Positions 53,116 to 62,553 of a stretch of 64,000 nucleotides of DNA are shown piece by piece. Numbering within the stretch: position 1 is the stretch's first letter; every line of letters starts with the position of its first letter. This stretch comes from Photobacterium sanguinicancri (GTDB lineage Bacteria > Pseudomonadota > Gammaproteobacteria > Enterobacterales > Vibrionaceae). The stretch covers positions 186,001-250,000 of the forward strand of contig NZ_AP024851.1 in the NCBI RefSeq assembly GCF_024346675.1, read 5' to 3'. Both the position numbers and the translations under genes were made by a program. The notes under the pieces are model-generated. The model did no database searches. It was not told the origin of the DNA and saw only the letters and a program-made list of their open reading frames with translations.

Positions 53116-53272
53116 GTTTTTTATTGGCTAGATATTCAATTAATCAGAAGTTATTTATTGTTTTGAGTGATTAAGTAAAAATCCCTTTCATATCATTGGC
53201 AGCGCAATGTTATCATTATGCCGCCATGTAATAGAAGCCATATACATACTGGACAGAAAAGGCGATTAGACA

Positions 53273-54247
53273 GTGCTAACATCGAAGTTATTGAAAGGGA
53301 TCCCTCATAATCATGATGATATTCATGCTTTATTGACCGACGATTCAGGTGGTTTTATTCAAGCTATTTTGGATTGTATGCCTATGCCTGTATTTTATCG
53401 TTGTAAAAAAGGTATTTATCTTGGCTGTAATCATGCGTTTTCTGAAGTTATAGGTTTGCCTAAAACAGAAATTATTGGCAATAACTTGTTCCATGTTTTC
53501 CCCAAAGAGCAGGCTGAAACCTATTTAGAGAATGATGCTCAGTTATTAGATAAACCGGGAAGAAGTGTTTATGAAAGTGAAATGCAGACTTTCGATAAAC
53601 GTAATTTCTATGTCCGTTTTCATAAAGTCTCTTTTAATGATCGAACGGGTAATGTTGCGGGTTTCTTGGGAATGTTTGAGGATCTCACTGAACAAAAAAA
53701 GATGGAGCAAGAGCTACATCGTTTAGCGACGCGTGATCATCTTACCCAAATTTATAACCGTCGTGCGATAGAAACTAAACTAATAAAAGAAATTGTTATC
53801 GCGATTAAATATTATCGTACCTTATCCGTAGCCATGTTGGATCTCGATGGCTTTAAAAAATTAAATGATAATCACGGTCATCAATGTGGAGATAGGTTAT
53901 TACAATGTGTCGCCAATCAATTATTAGGGCAACGGCGTTCCAGTGATTATATCGGTCGCTTTGGTGGTGATGAGTTCATTATTATTATGCCACATACGCT
54001 ATTAGGTGGTGCACAGGAATATACCTTTAAGTTGCGACGCTATCTGGAAACGCACTGCTTTAAGGCGTTCCCATCGGAAGTGGGTGTCAGTGTGGGTGTT
54101 GCGTCACTTAGCCCTGATGACATGGTAGGGAAAAGTGCTTCACAGATACTGGATGAATTAATTGCACAAGCCGATAGTGCGATGTATCGCGATAAAAGAT
54201 TCGGGCGTACATCCACTCTGGCTAAGGATGCATCAGTTGGCAGCTAA
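53273..54247 (+). CDS. PAS-GGDEF diguanylate cyclase
   Basis: 324 residues from GTG 53273 (AAGGCG upstream). A PAS domain at about 25-145 (ILDCMPMPVFYRCKKGIYLGC, VAGFLGMFEDLTEQKK) is followed by a GGDEF domain with intact RFGGDEF. The inhibitory RxxD site (RSSD) lies five residues before the GGDEF signature. It should make cyclic di-GMP from GTP, with product inhibition. It has no transmembrane helix, so the PAS domain senses an internal signal. Neighbours give no clue to the output. Confidence 0.93.
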   Translation: MLTSKLLKGIPHNHDDIHALLTDDSGGFIQAILDCMPMPVFYRCKKGIYLGCNHAFSEVIGLPKTEIIGNNLFHVFPKEQAETYLENDAQLLDKPGRSVYESEMQTFDKRNFYVRFHKVSFNDRTGNVAGFLGMFEDLTEQKKMEQELHRLATRDHLTQIYNRRAIETKLIKEIVIAIKYYRTLSVAMLDLDGFKKLNDNHGHQCGDRLLQCVANQLLGQRRSSDYIGRFGGDEFIIIMPHTLLGGAQEYTFKLRRYLETHCFKAFPSEVGVSVGVASLSPDDMVGKSASQILDELIAQADSAMYRDKRFGRTSTLAKDASVGS

Positions 54248-54253
54248 TTAAAG

Positions 54254-55171
54254 TTATAAGGCGAGAGTTTCTTTTACCATAGCAATAAACCAATCATAAC
54301 GTAGCGGAAGAGGGCGGTGGCGTTTTCTTACCAAATATAATGCTTCGCTGACTTGGTGCTTCAGTGGATAGACGTGGAGTAACTGAGGTTGATGAAAGCT
54401 CTCAACAGCAGATTCTGGCAAAACGGTATAGCCTAGCCCCTGCGAAACGGGCACTAATATTTGGCTTAATTGGTTGATATAGCCTGTGATCTTGAGTTGG
54501 TTGATGCTCTTAAATGTCTCTGAGAAATTGGGTGTAAGCACTTGTGAGGCATAGTGGGAACCATCAGGATGATGAATAAAACCAAGTTGATTCAGTGTCG
54601 CAAAATCTAACCACTGCTTAGCACCATCATTGCTAGTCGCTTTGTTGTCGGTAATAAACTGCGCGGGTAAAATAAGGCTAAGGGATGACTGACCAATCTC
54701 TTCAAAAAACAAGTCACTATTCGAGTCTATTCGCGTCACAATCCCCACATCTAAATCATCGCTAAGAATATTTTTTATTGTTGATTGGTTAGGTCCAGCT
54801 TCAACATGAAAAGATAGCTGATTATATTCCTGTTGACGTTGTAGTAAGAGCGGGTAAAGCTGCATTGCTAATGAGCCGGAGCAGCCTATTTTAGACATGC
54901 CGCAATAAACATCGTCTGCGGATAAGCTTGCTAGAAACTGGCTCTCTTGCGTTTGTTGCTGCTGGCCAAATTCATACATTTTCTGGCCCGCTTCTGTTAG
55001 CTCGAACCGTTTACCAAAACGAATGAGTAATTCATTCCCCAATTGCTCCTCTAACTTCTTGATGTGCTGGCTGACCCCTGGTTGAGTCATATACAACTTT
55101 TCTGCGGTTTGGGTGAAATGGCCAGTATTGACTAGGGTGATGAAGGTGTTTACCCATGTTGGATTGATCAT
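54254..55171 (-). CDS. LysR-family transcriptional regulator
   Basis: 305 residues. The N-terminal winged helix (NTGHFTQTAEKLYMTQPGVSQHIKKLEEQLG) and the effector domain (about 90-300) are typical. It is convergent with the cyclase gene and divergent from the GTPase pair, so the latter is a possible target. The effector and targets are unknown. Confidence 0.93.
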   Translation of the reverse strand: MINPTWVNTFITLVNTGHFTQTAEKLYMTQPGVSQHIKKLEEQLGNELLIRFGKRFELTEAGQKMYEFGQQQQTQESQFLASLSADDVYCGMSKIGCSGSLAMQLYPLLLQRQQEYNQLSFHVEAGPNQSTIKNILSDDLDVGIVTRIDSNSDLFFEEIGQSSLSLILPAQFITDNKATSNDGAKQWLDFATLNQLGFIHHPDGSHYASQVLTPNFSETFKSINQLKITGYINQLSQILVPVSQGLGYTVLPESAVESFHQPQLLHVYPLKHQVSEALYLVRKRHRPLPLRYDWFIAMVKETLAL

Positions 55172-55336
55172 TTGTCACACCATAACAGTAAGTTATTATT
55201 TAAAAGGAGTTTGATAATTATATATAGTAACTTGTTAATCGAGAAGAGTAGCGTGTTTTCTCTATTGTCAGGTACGCCATTCTGTTAAATTAGTGAGATA
55301 GCACACTCTCCCCGTCGAATTATGTAGAGAACCCGC

Positions 55337-56449
55337 ATGGATTTTTTTGAACGCATTAAGTCTTATCTGAACCCGACAGCCGATCCCGATCTGACCGCAG
55401 CGTTTGATCACCAAACAGCACGCTTACCAACCCTTTGGTTGCTAGGCAAAACAGGTGCAGGAAAATCTTCGCTTGTTCATGCAATAACACAGCAGTCAGA
55501 GATTGAAATTGGTAATGGTTTTCAGCCCTGCACGCAAACCGCCAGTAGTTATGATTTTCCAACGGATAAGCCGCTAGTACGTTTTTTGGATACACGCGGG
55601 CTCGCTGAAGCTGAGTATGATGCACATGCTGATATTCAAGCGTGTGAGGATAGGGCAAATGCGTTAATTGTGGTGATGAAGGCTGAGGAACCCGAGCAAA
55701 GCAGTGTCTTGAAAGCATTAAAGCAAATTAAAAAGTCAAAGTCGCTCAAGCAAATTTTATTGGTACACACGGGTACATGCTTGATTGGTGACTTAACTGA
55801 ACGCAATCAGTGCGTGGCGCATAACCAGCAACAGGTTGAGGTTATTTGGGGGACAGAGGTTAACACCGTTGAAGTTGATTTTGAATGTGAAGATGGCAGC
55901 CAAGTCGGTGTTGATCTATTGCGTGAGAAGTTGGCAGAACTGCTACCTATTGTGGCGCAGATTGGTGAAGATGCCGAGCATGAAAGCCAAGAAGAAGCGA
56001 ATTTTGCCAAGCTGCGAACGGAGATCCTTTGGTATGCAGGCGTGGCTGGTGGCAGTGATGCTGTCCCTGCTGTCGGCTTGGTGTCTGTCCCTGTTATTCA
56101 AGGAAAAATGATCCATAGTTTAGCCAATCAATATGGTGTCGAATGGGATAAAAATGCCATGGGGGAGTTTATGGCAACCTTAGGCACCAGCTTTGGGGTG
56201 CAATATGCTTCTAAGCTAGGGATTCGACAGTTAGTGAAGCTGATCCCTGTGTATGGCCAAACTATAGGCAGTGCGACTGCTGCAGTCGTGAGCTTTTGTA
56301 CCACGTTTGCGATAGGACGTGTGGCTTGCTATTACCTCTACCGTCAGAGTAAAGGCGAGTCGGTATCAGAAGAAGAATTGAAAGCCATGTACAAATCGGC
56401 GTTTGAAAGCATTAAAGAGGTAGCGAAAAGTGAAACGAACAGCCAATAG
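55337..56449 (+). CDS. Era/HSR1-like GTPase with C-terminal DUF697-like membrane region
   Basis: 370 residues. G1 LLGKTGAGKSSLVHAI, switch region FQPCTQTASSYDF, G3 FLDTRGLAEAEYD with Arg in place of the usual Pro, and no clear NKxD (LLVHTGTCL is at that place). The C-terminal 130 residues have a hydrophobic, Gly-rich DUF697-like pattern (GGSDAVPAVGLVSVPVIQGKMI, LIPVYGQTIGSATAAVVSF), with one or two possible membrane helices. The next gene, another GTPase, overlaps by 20 bases. YcjF/YcjX-type and dynamin-like systems are possible relatives; the function is unknown. Confidence 0.85.
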   Translation: MDFFERIKSYLNPTADPDLTAAFDHQTARLPTLWLLGKTGAGKSSLVHAITQQSEIEIGNGFQPCTQTASSYDFPTDKPLVRFLDTRGLAEAEYDAHADIQACEDRANALIVVMKAEEPEQSSVLKALKQIKKSKSLKQILLVHTGTCLIGDLTERNQCVAHNQQQVEVIWGTEVNTVEVDFECEDGSQVGVDLLREKLAELLPIVAQIGEDAEHESQEEANFAKLRTEILWYAGVAGGSDAVPAVGLVSVPVIQGKMIHSLANQYGVEWDKNAMGEFMATLGTSFGVQYASKLGIRQLVKLIPVYGQTIGSATAAVVSFCTTFAIGRVACYYLYRQSKGESVSEEELKAMYKSAFESIKEVAKSETNSQ

Positions 56450-57992
56450 TGTGAAAGCCGTTTCGTCAATGTCGGCAGGGGTCATTCCCTTATTGCTTGC
56501 AGGTATCATACTGCCACTGTGTATTTTGGGCGGTTTTGGTCTGTACGCCATTGTTGAGCTTGGTTATCTCATTCCATTTCTTTTGTTATTAGCAGTGAGT
56601 GCTCTGCTGGTGGCATTGCCTGTTTTCTGGTTGAAACGACAAATTAAAGCAGACAGTGAGAATCAAGCCCACGCAGAAGATGGCGAAGGTTTAGTGCGTC
56701 CATCAGATGACTGGGGCGCGGGCGATCAGAAAGTGTGGACTGAGCTTAACGATGATATTACCCAGCAACTGGCGACAGACGCTGAATGGGGATCACTACG
56801 TGAGCACGCACTGACTTTAGTCACATTAACGGCAACACGATACCGCGGAAAACAACAAAAAGAGTTGGCTTTTTCTTTGCCTGAATTGCTGAAAATGACC
56901 GAAGAAGTGAGCCGTCGTTATCGCATTATTTTGAAGCAACATGTCCCGTTTATAGAAAAAATCAGCCTGTCTTTGATTAAAAAAGGGTTAGATAACAAAG
57001 AAAAAGCGAAAGCAGGATTAGGGTCGGCCAATTGGTTGTGGAACAGCTATCGCGTTGTGCGCATGGCTAACCCTTATACGGCTATCATGTCTGAATTTCG
57101 CAGTAAAATTCTGGGTGAAGTCTTTAATCAAGTGAGTAGTGAACTGCAATACAAACTGAAAAAAGCCTTACTGCAAGAGGTGCTATCGGTCGCAATCGAT
57201 CTTTATAGCGGTCGATTCAAGGGTGATGACGATGAGTTAGCCATCAGTGCATCTCATGCGGCAGACCAACAAGCGATGGCCGCACCGCTTGAGCCTTTAC
57301 GGGTGTGTTTAGTGGGGCAGGTCAGCGCGGGTAAATCTTCCTTGGTGAATACACTAACCGGTGAGTTAGTCGCTGAAGTGAATGCCTTGCCCTCTACCGA
57401 TAAAGTCACAGTGCATCAGTGCCAAGTAGAAGGTTTAGATACCTTGCACTTGATTGATTTACCTGGATTAGACGGGGATACAACCACAGAAGCTTTATTG
57501 CTTGATCAACTGTCACAGGCTGATTTAGTGCTGTGGGTATTGAAAGCCAATCAGTCTGCGCGTGATCTCGATACTCAGTTTAAAGCACGACTGGATGCGT
57601 ATTATCAATTACCAGAGAACCAAAGTCGCAAACGCGCCCCTATTATTGGGGTGTTAAACCAAGTCGACCGTTTATCGCCAGTATCAGAATGGCAACCGCC
57701 TTATGATTTGACCAGTCCCACATCGCGCAAGGGTCAAACCATTAAAGCGGCGGTTGATTACAACCAAACGATGTTGCAGTTCCTGTCGGTATTACCTGTT
57801 TGTATCAGTGATTCAAAGCCTCACTATAATATGCGCGAACTCGAAGCCTTGATCGACCAATATTATGCTGAAGGGGCGCAGGCGCAGTTAAATCGTCGCC
57901 GTTTAGAAGCCAATGGTGATATTAAGGTGAGTGAGCAGTTTAAGCGGGTCTATCAATCGGGTAAGTCACTGTTTAAATTAATGCGTAGATAA
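56430..57992 (+). CDS. Membrane-anchored dynamin/HSR1-like GTPase
   Basis: 520 residues. Two N-terminal transmembrane helices (about 16-37 and 43-68) are followed by a helical region (about 100-285) and a GTPase domain: G1 LVGQVSAGKSSLVNTL, G3 DLPGLDGDTT, G4 NQVD. The start is a GTG inside the previous gene (20-base overlap), which implies translational coupling; ATG 56469 is an alternative. With the upstream GTPase it forms a membrane-linked two-GTPase unit of unknown function. The nearest known themes are membrane remodelling and ribosome or envelope stress. Confidence 0.85.
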   Translation: MKRTANSVKAVSSMSAGVIPLLLAGIILPLCILGGFGLYAIVELGYLIPFLLLLAVSALLVALPVFWLKRQIKADSENQAHAEDGEGLVRPSDDWGAGDQKVWTELNDDITQQLATDAEWGSLREHALTLVTLTATRYRGKQQKELAFSLPELLKMTEEVSRRYRIILKQHVPFIEKISLSLIKKGLDNKEKAKAGLGSANWLWNSYRVVRMANPYTAIMSEFRSKILGEVFNQVSSELQYKLKKALLQEVLSVAIDLYSGRFKGDDDELAISASHAADQQAMAAPLEPLRVCLVGQVSAGKSSLVNTLTGELVAEVNALPSTDKVTVHQCQVEGLDTLHLIDLPGLDGDTTTEALLLDQLSQADLVLWVLKANQSARDLDTQFKARLDAYYQLPENQSRKRAPIIGVLNQVDRLSPVSEWQPPYDLTSPTSRKGQTIKAAVDYNQTMLQFLSVLPVCISDSKPHYNMRELEALIDQYYAEGAQAQLNRRRLEANGDIKVSEQFKRVYQSGKSLFKLMRR

Positions 57993-58014
57993 TCGCTTAC
58001 TGTTGTTTTAGCCC

Positions 58015-58044
58015 CTAGACCTAGACCTAGACCTAGACCTAGAC
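58015..58044. repeat. Hexanucleotide microsatellite (CTAGAC)5
   Basis: Five perfect copies of CTAGAC, 22 bases after the GTPase stop. It differs from the CCCAGA array at 34955 by few bases per unit once rotated (CCTAGA versus CCCAGA). Confidence 0.95.
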
Positions 58045-58045
58045 C

Positions 58046-58075
58046 TTGCACTATCACGGTATTGTGATAGTGCAA
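58046..58075. terminator. Perfect 12-bp hairpin between the GTPase pair and murQ
   Basis: TTGCACTATCAC (58046-58057) pairs with GTGATAGTGCAA (58064-58075), loop GGTATT. It sits between convergent genes but has no T-run, so it may be a Rho-dependent or mRNA-end stabilising structure. Confidence 0.6.
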
Positions 58076-58085
58076 CCTGTGTTGA

Positions 58086-59000
58086 TTAGGCTTTGGCATT
58101 GATTGCATCGCGAGTAAAGCCACGGTGCTGGGTGAGCAGTTGACTGGCTTGCTCGGCATTGCTGTTAGTCAGTATCATCACAATGGCTGTTTTGCAGTGA
58201 CCTTCGCAAGCGTTAAGCGCAATCTCGGCCTGTTCACGTGTGCAGTCTGTGGCTTCAATCACAATGCGCTTTTGGCGCTCAACTAATTTGGCATTAGTCG
58301 CTTCCACATCTACCATCAGGTTGCCGTAAACCTTGCCAGTGCGGATCATTGCGCCCGTAGTAAGCATATTCAGTACTAACTTTTGTGCTGTTCCCGCTTT
58401 CATGCGTGACGATCCCGTCACGACTTCAGGCCCAACAACGGGGGTTATACTCACATCAGCCAATTCCGTCATAGGGCTATGCGGGTTACAGCTGATACAA
58501 GCCGTTGTTGCGCCAATTTCTTTGGCATATGTCATAGCACCCAGTACATACGGCGTGCGCCCACTTGCCGCTATCCCGACCAATACGTCCTTATCGGTGA
58601 AGTTTAACGCTGTTAAATCACCCTTACCGAGTTCTTGGTTATCTTCGGCATTTTCAACGGCGCGAAGGATCGCTGTGTGCCCACCCGCAATAAGACCAAC
58701 CACCTGTTCTGCTTTGGTGCCAAACGTAGGTGGACACTCACTTGCATCTAAAATACCAAGGCGGCCAGAGGTCCCTGCACCTGTATAGATCAAGCGCCCA
58801 CCTCGCTGAAAAGCCGCTGCAATCGCATCAACAACTTGGGCTATTTCAGGTAAGGTTTGCTCAACAGCAATGGCGACTTTTTTATCTTCGTTGTTGATAA
58901 CGCTCAGCATATCAAGTGTTGATAAAGTATCGATATCTTGGCTGGCAGGGTTGCGACTTTCAGTCACCATGCGGGTTAAATCTATCTTCACGGTAGCCAC
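58086..59000 (-). CDS. murQ: N-acetylmuramic acid 6-phosphate etherase
   Basis: 304 residues from GTG 59000. Signature SIS domain: [26 protein letters not shown], with the family's catalytic Glu in [20 protein letters not shown] and [18 protein letters not shown]. It splits MurNAc-6-phosphate to GlcNAc-6-phosphate and lactate during cell wall recycling. GTG 58991 could also serve as start. No murP or amgK neighbour is seen; it stands alone. Confidence 0.96.
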   Translation of the reverse strand: MATVKIDLTRMVTESRNPASQDIDTLSTLDMLSVINNEDKKVAIAVEQTLPEIAQVVDAIAAAFQRGGRLIYTGAGTSGRLGILDASECPPTFGTKAEQVVGLIAGGHTAILRAVENAEDNQELGKGDLTALNFTDKDVLVGIAASGRTPYVLGAMTYAKEIGATTACISCNPHSPMTELADVSITPVVGPEVVTGSSRMKAGTAQKLVLNMLTTGAMIRTGKVYGNLMVDVEATNAKLVERQKRIVIEATDCTREQAEIALNACEGHCKTAIVMILTNSNAEQASQLLTQHRGFTRDAINAKA

Positions 59001-59241
59001 TCTTAATGATTTTTTATAAGCATATCACGGTTCGAGCGAATGGAAGGTTAACGACATGTCATGCATCACAGGAATGTCAGTGAACAGACTGAAATCACGA
59101 GTTTTTCTATAGTCGATGCGAGCTTCCTGATAGTATGAAAAAACACCTGTTTGACACCATACTTCGTGTGCTGGCATCGAAGAAGGCTTTAATCAAAGTG
59201 CCTATTGTTATTGATGCAGTCGTGAAGAGAAGGACATTACT

Positions 59242-59994
59242 ATGCGCAAGTTAATGCCAGCTTTGTTGCTCATTTCTTTTTTGTTTGCCAGCACTGTATG
59301 GGCACAAAGTGCCGTTGATATCGTGACAAAATCTGATCGACAGATGAGGGGGGATTCAAGTTATTCCGAAATGACGATGAAGATCATTCGCCCTGATTGG
59401 ACTCGCAGTATGAGCATGAAAAGTTGGACTAAAGGCCAAGATTTATCCTTGGTATTGGTAACGGCTCCCGCAAAAGATAAAGGCAGTGCCTCGCTGAAAC
59501 GTCAGCGTGAAATGTGGAACTGGTTACCAAGTATTGAGCGTGTGATCAAAATTGCTCCCTCAATGTTAGGGCAGTCTTGGATGGGATCAGATTTCACCAA
59601 TGATGATTTGATTAACCAGTCTTCTATCGTGGTCGATTACGATCACCAGATGGTAAAAGAAGATACTGTCGATGGCGTTAAAGCCTGGGTGATCGATGCT
59701 GTGGCGAAACCTGATGCGCCAGTGGTGTGGAGTAAAGTGCGTTTATGGATTTCTCAATCCACTTACTTACAACGCAAAGTTGAGTTTTATGACGAGTTTG
59801 ATGAGTTGGTTAATACCATGGCGACTTTTGATGTCAAAACACTGGGTGATCGTCGAATCGCGACCCGTATGGAAATGGTGCCTGCCGATAAGCCGGGTAA
59901 TAAAACCGAGATGATCACCCACCAAGCTCAGTTTAATTTTGCCATTAAAGATGACTTTTTCTCCCAAAGCCAAATGAAGGCATTACGCGATTAG
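59242..59994 (+). CDS. LolA-like outer membrane lipoprotein-sorting protein
   Basis: 250 residues with a signal peptide ending at VWAQS. The body is a LolA/LppX-like beta-barrel half: VTKSDRQMRGDSSYSEMTMKI, then WLPSIERVIKIAPSMLGQSWMGSDFTNDDL. It matches the COG2834 family more than LolA itself. Such proteins carry lipid or lipoprotein through the periplasm. It heads an operon with two permeases, an ATPase and an outer membrane protein, which fits a trans-envelope transport path. ACATTACT lies upstream with a GGAC site. Confidence 0.85.
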   Translation: MRKLMPALLLISFLFASTVWAQSAVDIVTKSDRQMRGDSSYSEMTMKIIRPDWTRSMSMKSWTKGQDLSLVLVTAPAKDKGSASLKRQREMWNWLPSIERVIKIAPSMLGQSWMGSDFTNDDLINQSSIVVDYDHQMVKEDTVDGVKAWVIDAVAKPDAPVVWSKVRLWISQSTYLQRKVEFYDEFDELVNTMATFDVKTLGDRRIATRMEMVPADKPGNKTEMITHQAQFNFAIKDDFFSQSQMKALRD

Positions 59995-60066
59995 TCTTGC
60001 TTTTTTAGAATGCGTGAATGAGGCCGTGGCAATGAGATTTCAGGGACAGTACAGCAGAGGGTCGCG

Positions 60067-61329
60067 ATGTTAGTTAAACTTGCTTGGCGTAATTTATGGC
60101 GACAAAAGCGGCGTACTGTGCTGACGGCTTCGGCCTTAGCGCTCGCGTTATTTTTGTCGTTAATTATGCGTGGATTTCAAGAAGGCAGTTACGCCAATAA
60201 TATTGATAATGCAGCGCGATTCTATACTGGGTTGATCCAATTACAAAACAGCGACTATGTTGAAAGCCAAAGCATTGATGATTTGCTGCCAGCATCAGAC
60301 GAATTTATCCAACCGGCTAAGCAACACGCTAATATTAGTCAGATTTTACCGCGGATCGAGTCCTTTGCGTTATCTGCATCAGGCGATAAATCCAAAGGCG
60401 TGATGGTACTTGGGGTACTACCCGAGCAAGAGGACACTTATTCGGGTATTGCCAGTAAATTAAGCCAAGGTGAATTTCTCACTCAAGCCGATGATCAAGT
60501 GCTGATTGGTGAAGGATTAGCACGTTATTACAATATTACCGTCGGTGATGAAATCGTCCTGTATGGGCAAGGTTACCAAGGACAAACCGCTGCAGGCTTG
60601 TACCGTATTAAAGGCATTTTACATTTCCCCGTTACGCAACTCGATAACCAACTAGTGTACATGCCATTGGCACAAGCACAGGCGCTATACAGCACTGGTG
60701 AGCAGGTTACATCCTGGGTGTTACACACCAAAGAATTAGCTGGGTTGACTCAAACAGAACAAGAACTGCAACAAGCTTATGATGTGATGGCATCGCAAGC
60801 CTCTGGCGGTCGATCTCTGGACGTTGTTGTTCGGGATTGGCAAGATTTATCGCCTGAAATGGCGCAACAGATCTTGCTTGATCGCGCGGGTGGCTTGTTC
60901 TTAATGTACATCTTATACGGTGTGGTTGGTTTTGGCTTATTTGCGACGCTTATGATGATGACATTAGAGCGTCAGCGCGAATTTGGGGTGATGTTAGCAA
61001 CGGGCATGCTACGCAGCCGACTTTTGCAACTTATCAGCATTGAATCACTCTTTATCGGCTTACTCGGTATTGCGCTTGGTGTTCTTGCAGCGTTACCCAT
61101 TTTACTGTGGTTTAGTGCTTTCCCTATCGAGCTAACAGGTGAGACAGGTAAAATCATGCTGGAAATGGGGTATGAGCCCATCATTCCCGTGCTGATCAAT
61201 AGCGCGTTGTTTTTCGATCAAATTCAAATCGTGCTGATTTTGTTAGCGCTGTGTTTGCTGTATCCAATGTGGCGAACGTACCGACTTTGCTTGGTTGATG
61301 CATTAAAAGGAGGCGCTCATGGTCATTGA
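60067..61329 (+). CDS. FtsX/LolE-type ABC permease, first of two
   Basis: 420 residues. One N-terminal transmembrane helix (LTASALALALFLSLIM), a periplasmic MacB-type domain of about 230 residues, then three helices with the coupling motif LERQREFGVMLATGMLRSRL. This is the type VII ABC (MacB/LolCE) layout. It overlaps the second permease by 11 bases. These permeases act mechanically on a periplasmic substrate rather than moving it through the inner membrane. Confidence 0.9.
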   Translation: MLVKLAWRNLWRQKRRTVLTASALALALFLSLIMRGFQEGSYANNIDNAARFYTGLIQLQNSDYVESQSIDDLLPASDEFIQPAKQHANISQILPRIESFALSASGDKSKGVMVLGVLPEQEDTYSGIASKLSQGEFLTQADDQVLIGEGLARYYNITVGDEIVLYGQGYQGQTAAGLYRIKGILHFPVTQLDNQLVYMPLAQAQALYSTGEQVTSWVLHTKELAGLTQTEQELQQAYDVMASQASGGRSLDVVVRDWQDLSPEMAQQILLDRAGGLFLMYILYGVVGFGLFATLMMMTLERQREFGVMLATGMLRSRLLQLISIESLFIGLLGIALGVLAALPILLWFSAFPIELTGETGKIMLEMGYEPIIPVLINSALFFDQIQIVLILLALCLLYPMWRTYRLCLVDALKGGAHGH

Positions 61330-62551
61330 TATCTGGTTGGTTAAGCTGGCGTGGCGCAATTTATGGCGTAACAAACTCCGCACTAGCATCATGATAGGTG
61401 CGATGGTGTTTGGCTTAATGGGGGTCGCTAGCATGATGGGCTTCATGACGGCGCTACTCGATAATATGATCACCAATGCGATTGCATGGCAAACCAGCCA
61501 TCTACAAATACACAATACTCAGTATATTCAAAATCCAGATATTCAAGCCACGATAGTTGACGCAGAAAATATTGAAGTGTCTCTTGATGAAAGCTCAGCA
61601 GTACAAGCATGGTCGGGGCGCTTATTGGCGGATGGCATGATTGCATCCGCGCGCAGTACGCGTGGTGTTAGGATCAACGGTATTGACATTATTTCAGAAG
61701 CCAAACTGACTCCAATAGCGTCGCACATAGTTGATGGAGAATGGTTACCTGAAGAAGGGCGCCACCCTGTGCTGGTCTCTGTCAAAACGGCAGAGCGTTT
61801 AAAATTACGGGTGGGCTCGAAAGTGGTACTGACATTCACCGATGGCAATGGAGAAGTGACAGGCGCTGCGTTTCGCGTCAAGGGCTTATTCAAAACCCCA
61901 TCAACTAGCTTTGATGATGGTAACGTCTATGTCCGAAAAGTCGATTTAGCGACACTGAGCGGCATTAAAGGCATCCATGAAATTGCGATTAAGCTGAGTG
62001 ATGATGAACAATTGTCGTCTGTGCGTAAGCAGTTATCGGCAACGATGTCAGTGAAAAACACCGTGCGAGACTGGCAGCAAATACAGCCGATGTTGGCATC
62101 TGTCATGGCATCATTTGGGGTCAGTAACTTCATCATGCTAATGATTTTTGTGGTGGCTATGGGCTTTGGTATCGTCAATATCATGTTGATGTCTGTGTTT
62201 GAGCGTACCCGTGAATTTGGTGTATTGATGGCTGTTGGCATGGCGAAATCAAAAATATTTATTTTGATCATGTTCGAATCGGTATTACTTGGCATCGCGG
62301 GGGTGGTGCTGGGCGTGTGCGCAAGTATGTTACTGATGCTTACTTTACAAACAACGGGCTTGCCGTTAGGCGGATTAGCTGAAGGGTTAGGTGCATTTGG
62401 TGTCGATACTGTGTTGTACCCCACCTTGAGTGCACAAGATTATCAATTAATGGTGGTCACTGTGGTGATTACCAGTTTATTCGCGGCGATTTATCCTGCC
62501 CGACAAATATTGAAGCAGCGTCCAGTTGATGCAATGGCGGAGAAGCACTGA
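61319..62551 (+). CDS. FtsX/LolC-type ABC permease, second of two
   Basis: 410 residues with the same layout: N-terminal helix (TSIMIGAMVFGLMGVASMMG), periplasmic domain, then three C-terminal helices with FERTREFGVLMAVGMAKSKI. The pair forms a heterodimer around one ATPase, as LolC and LolE do. The second copy diverges markedly from the first, which supports a heterodimer rather than recent duplication. Confidence 0.9.
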   Translation: MVIDIWLVKLAWRNLWRNKLRTSIMIGAMVFGLMGVASMMGFMTALLDNMITNAIAWQTSHLQIHNTQYIQNPDIQATIVDAENIEVSLDESSAVQAWSGRLLADGMIASARSTRGVRINGIDIISEAKLTPIASHIVDGEWLPEEGRHPVLVSVKTAERLKLRVGSKVVLTFTDGNGEVTGAAFRVKGLFKTPSTSFDDGNVYVRKVDLATLSGIKGIHEIAIKLSDDEQLSSVRKQLSATMSVKNTVRDWQQIQPMLASVMASFGVSNFIMLMIFVVAMGFGIVNIMLMSVFERTREFGVLMAVGMAKSKIFILIMFESVLLGIAGVVLGVCASMLLMLTLQTTGLPLGGLAEGLGAFGVDTVLYPTLSAQDYQLMVVTVVITSLFAAIYPARQILKQRPVDAMAEKH

Positions 62552-62553
62552 TC

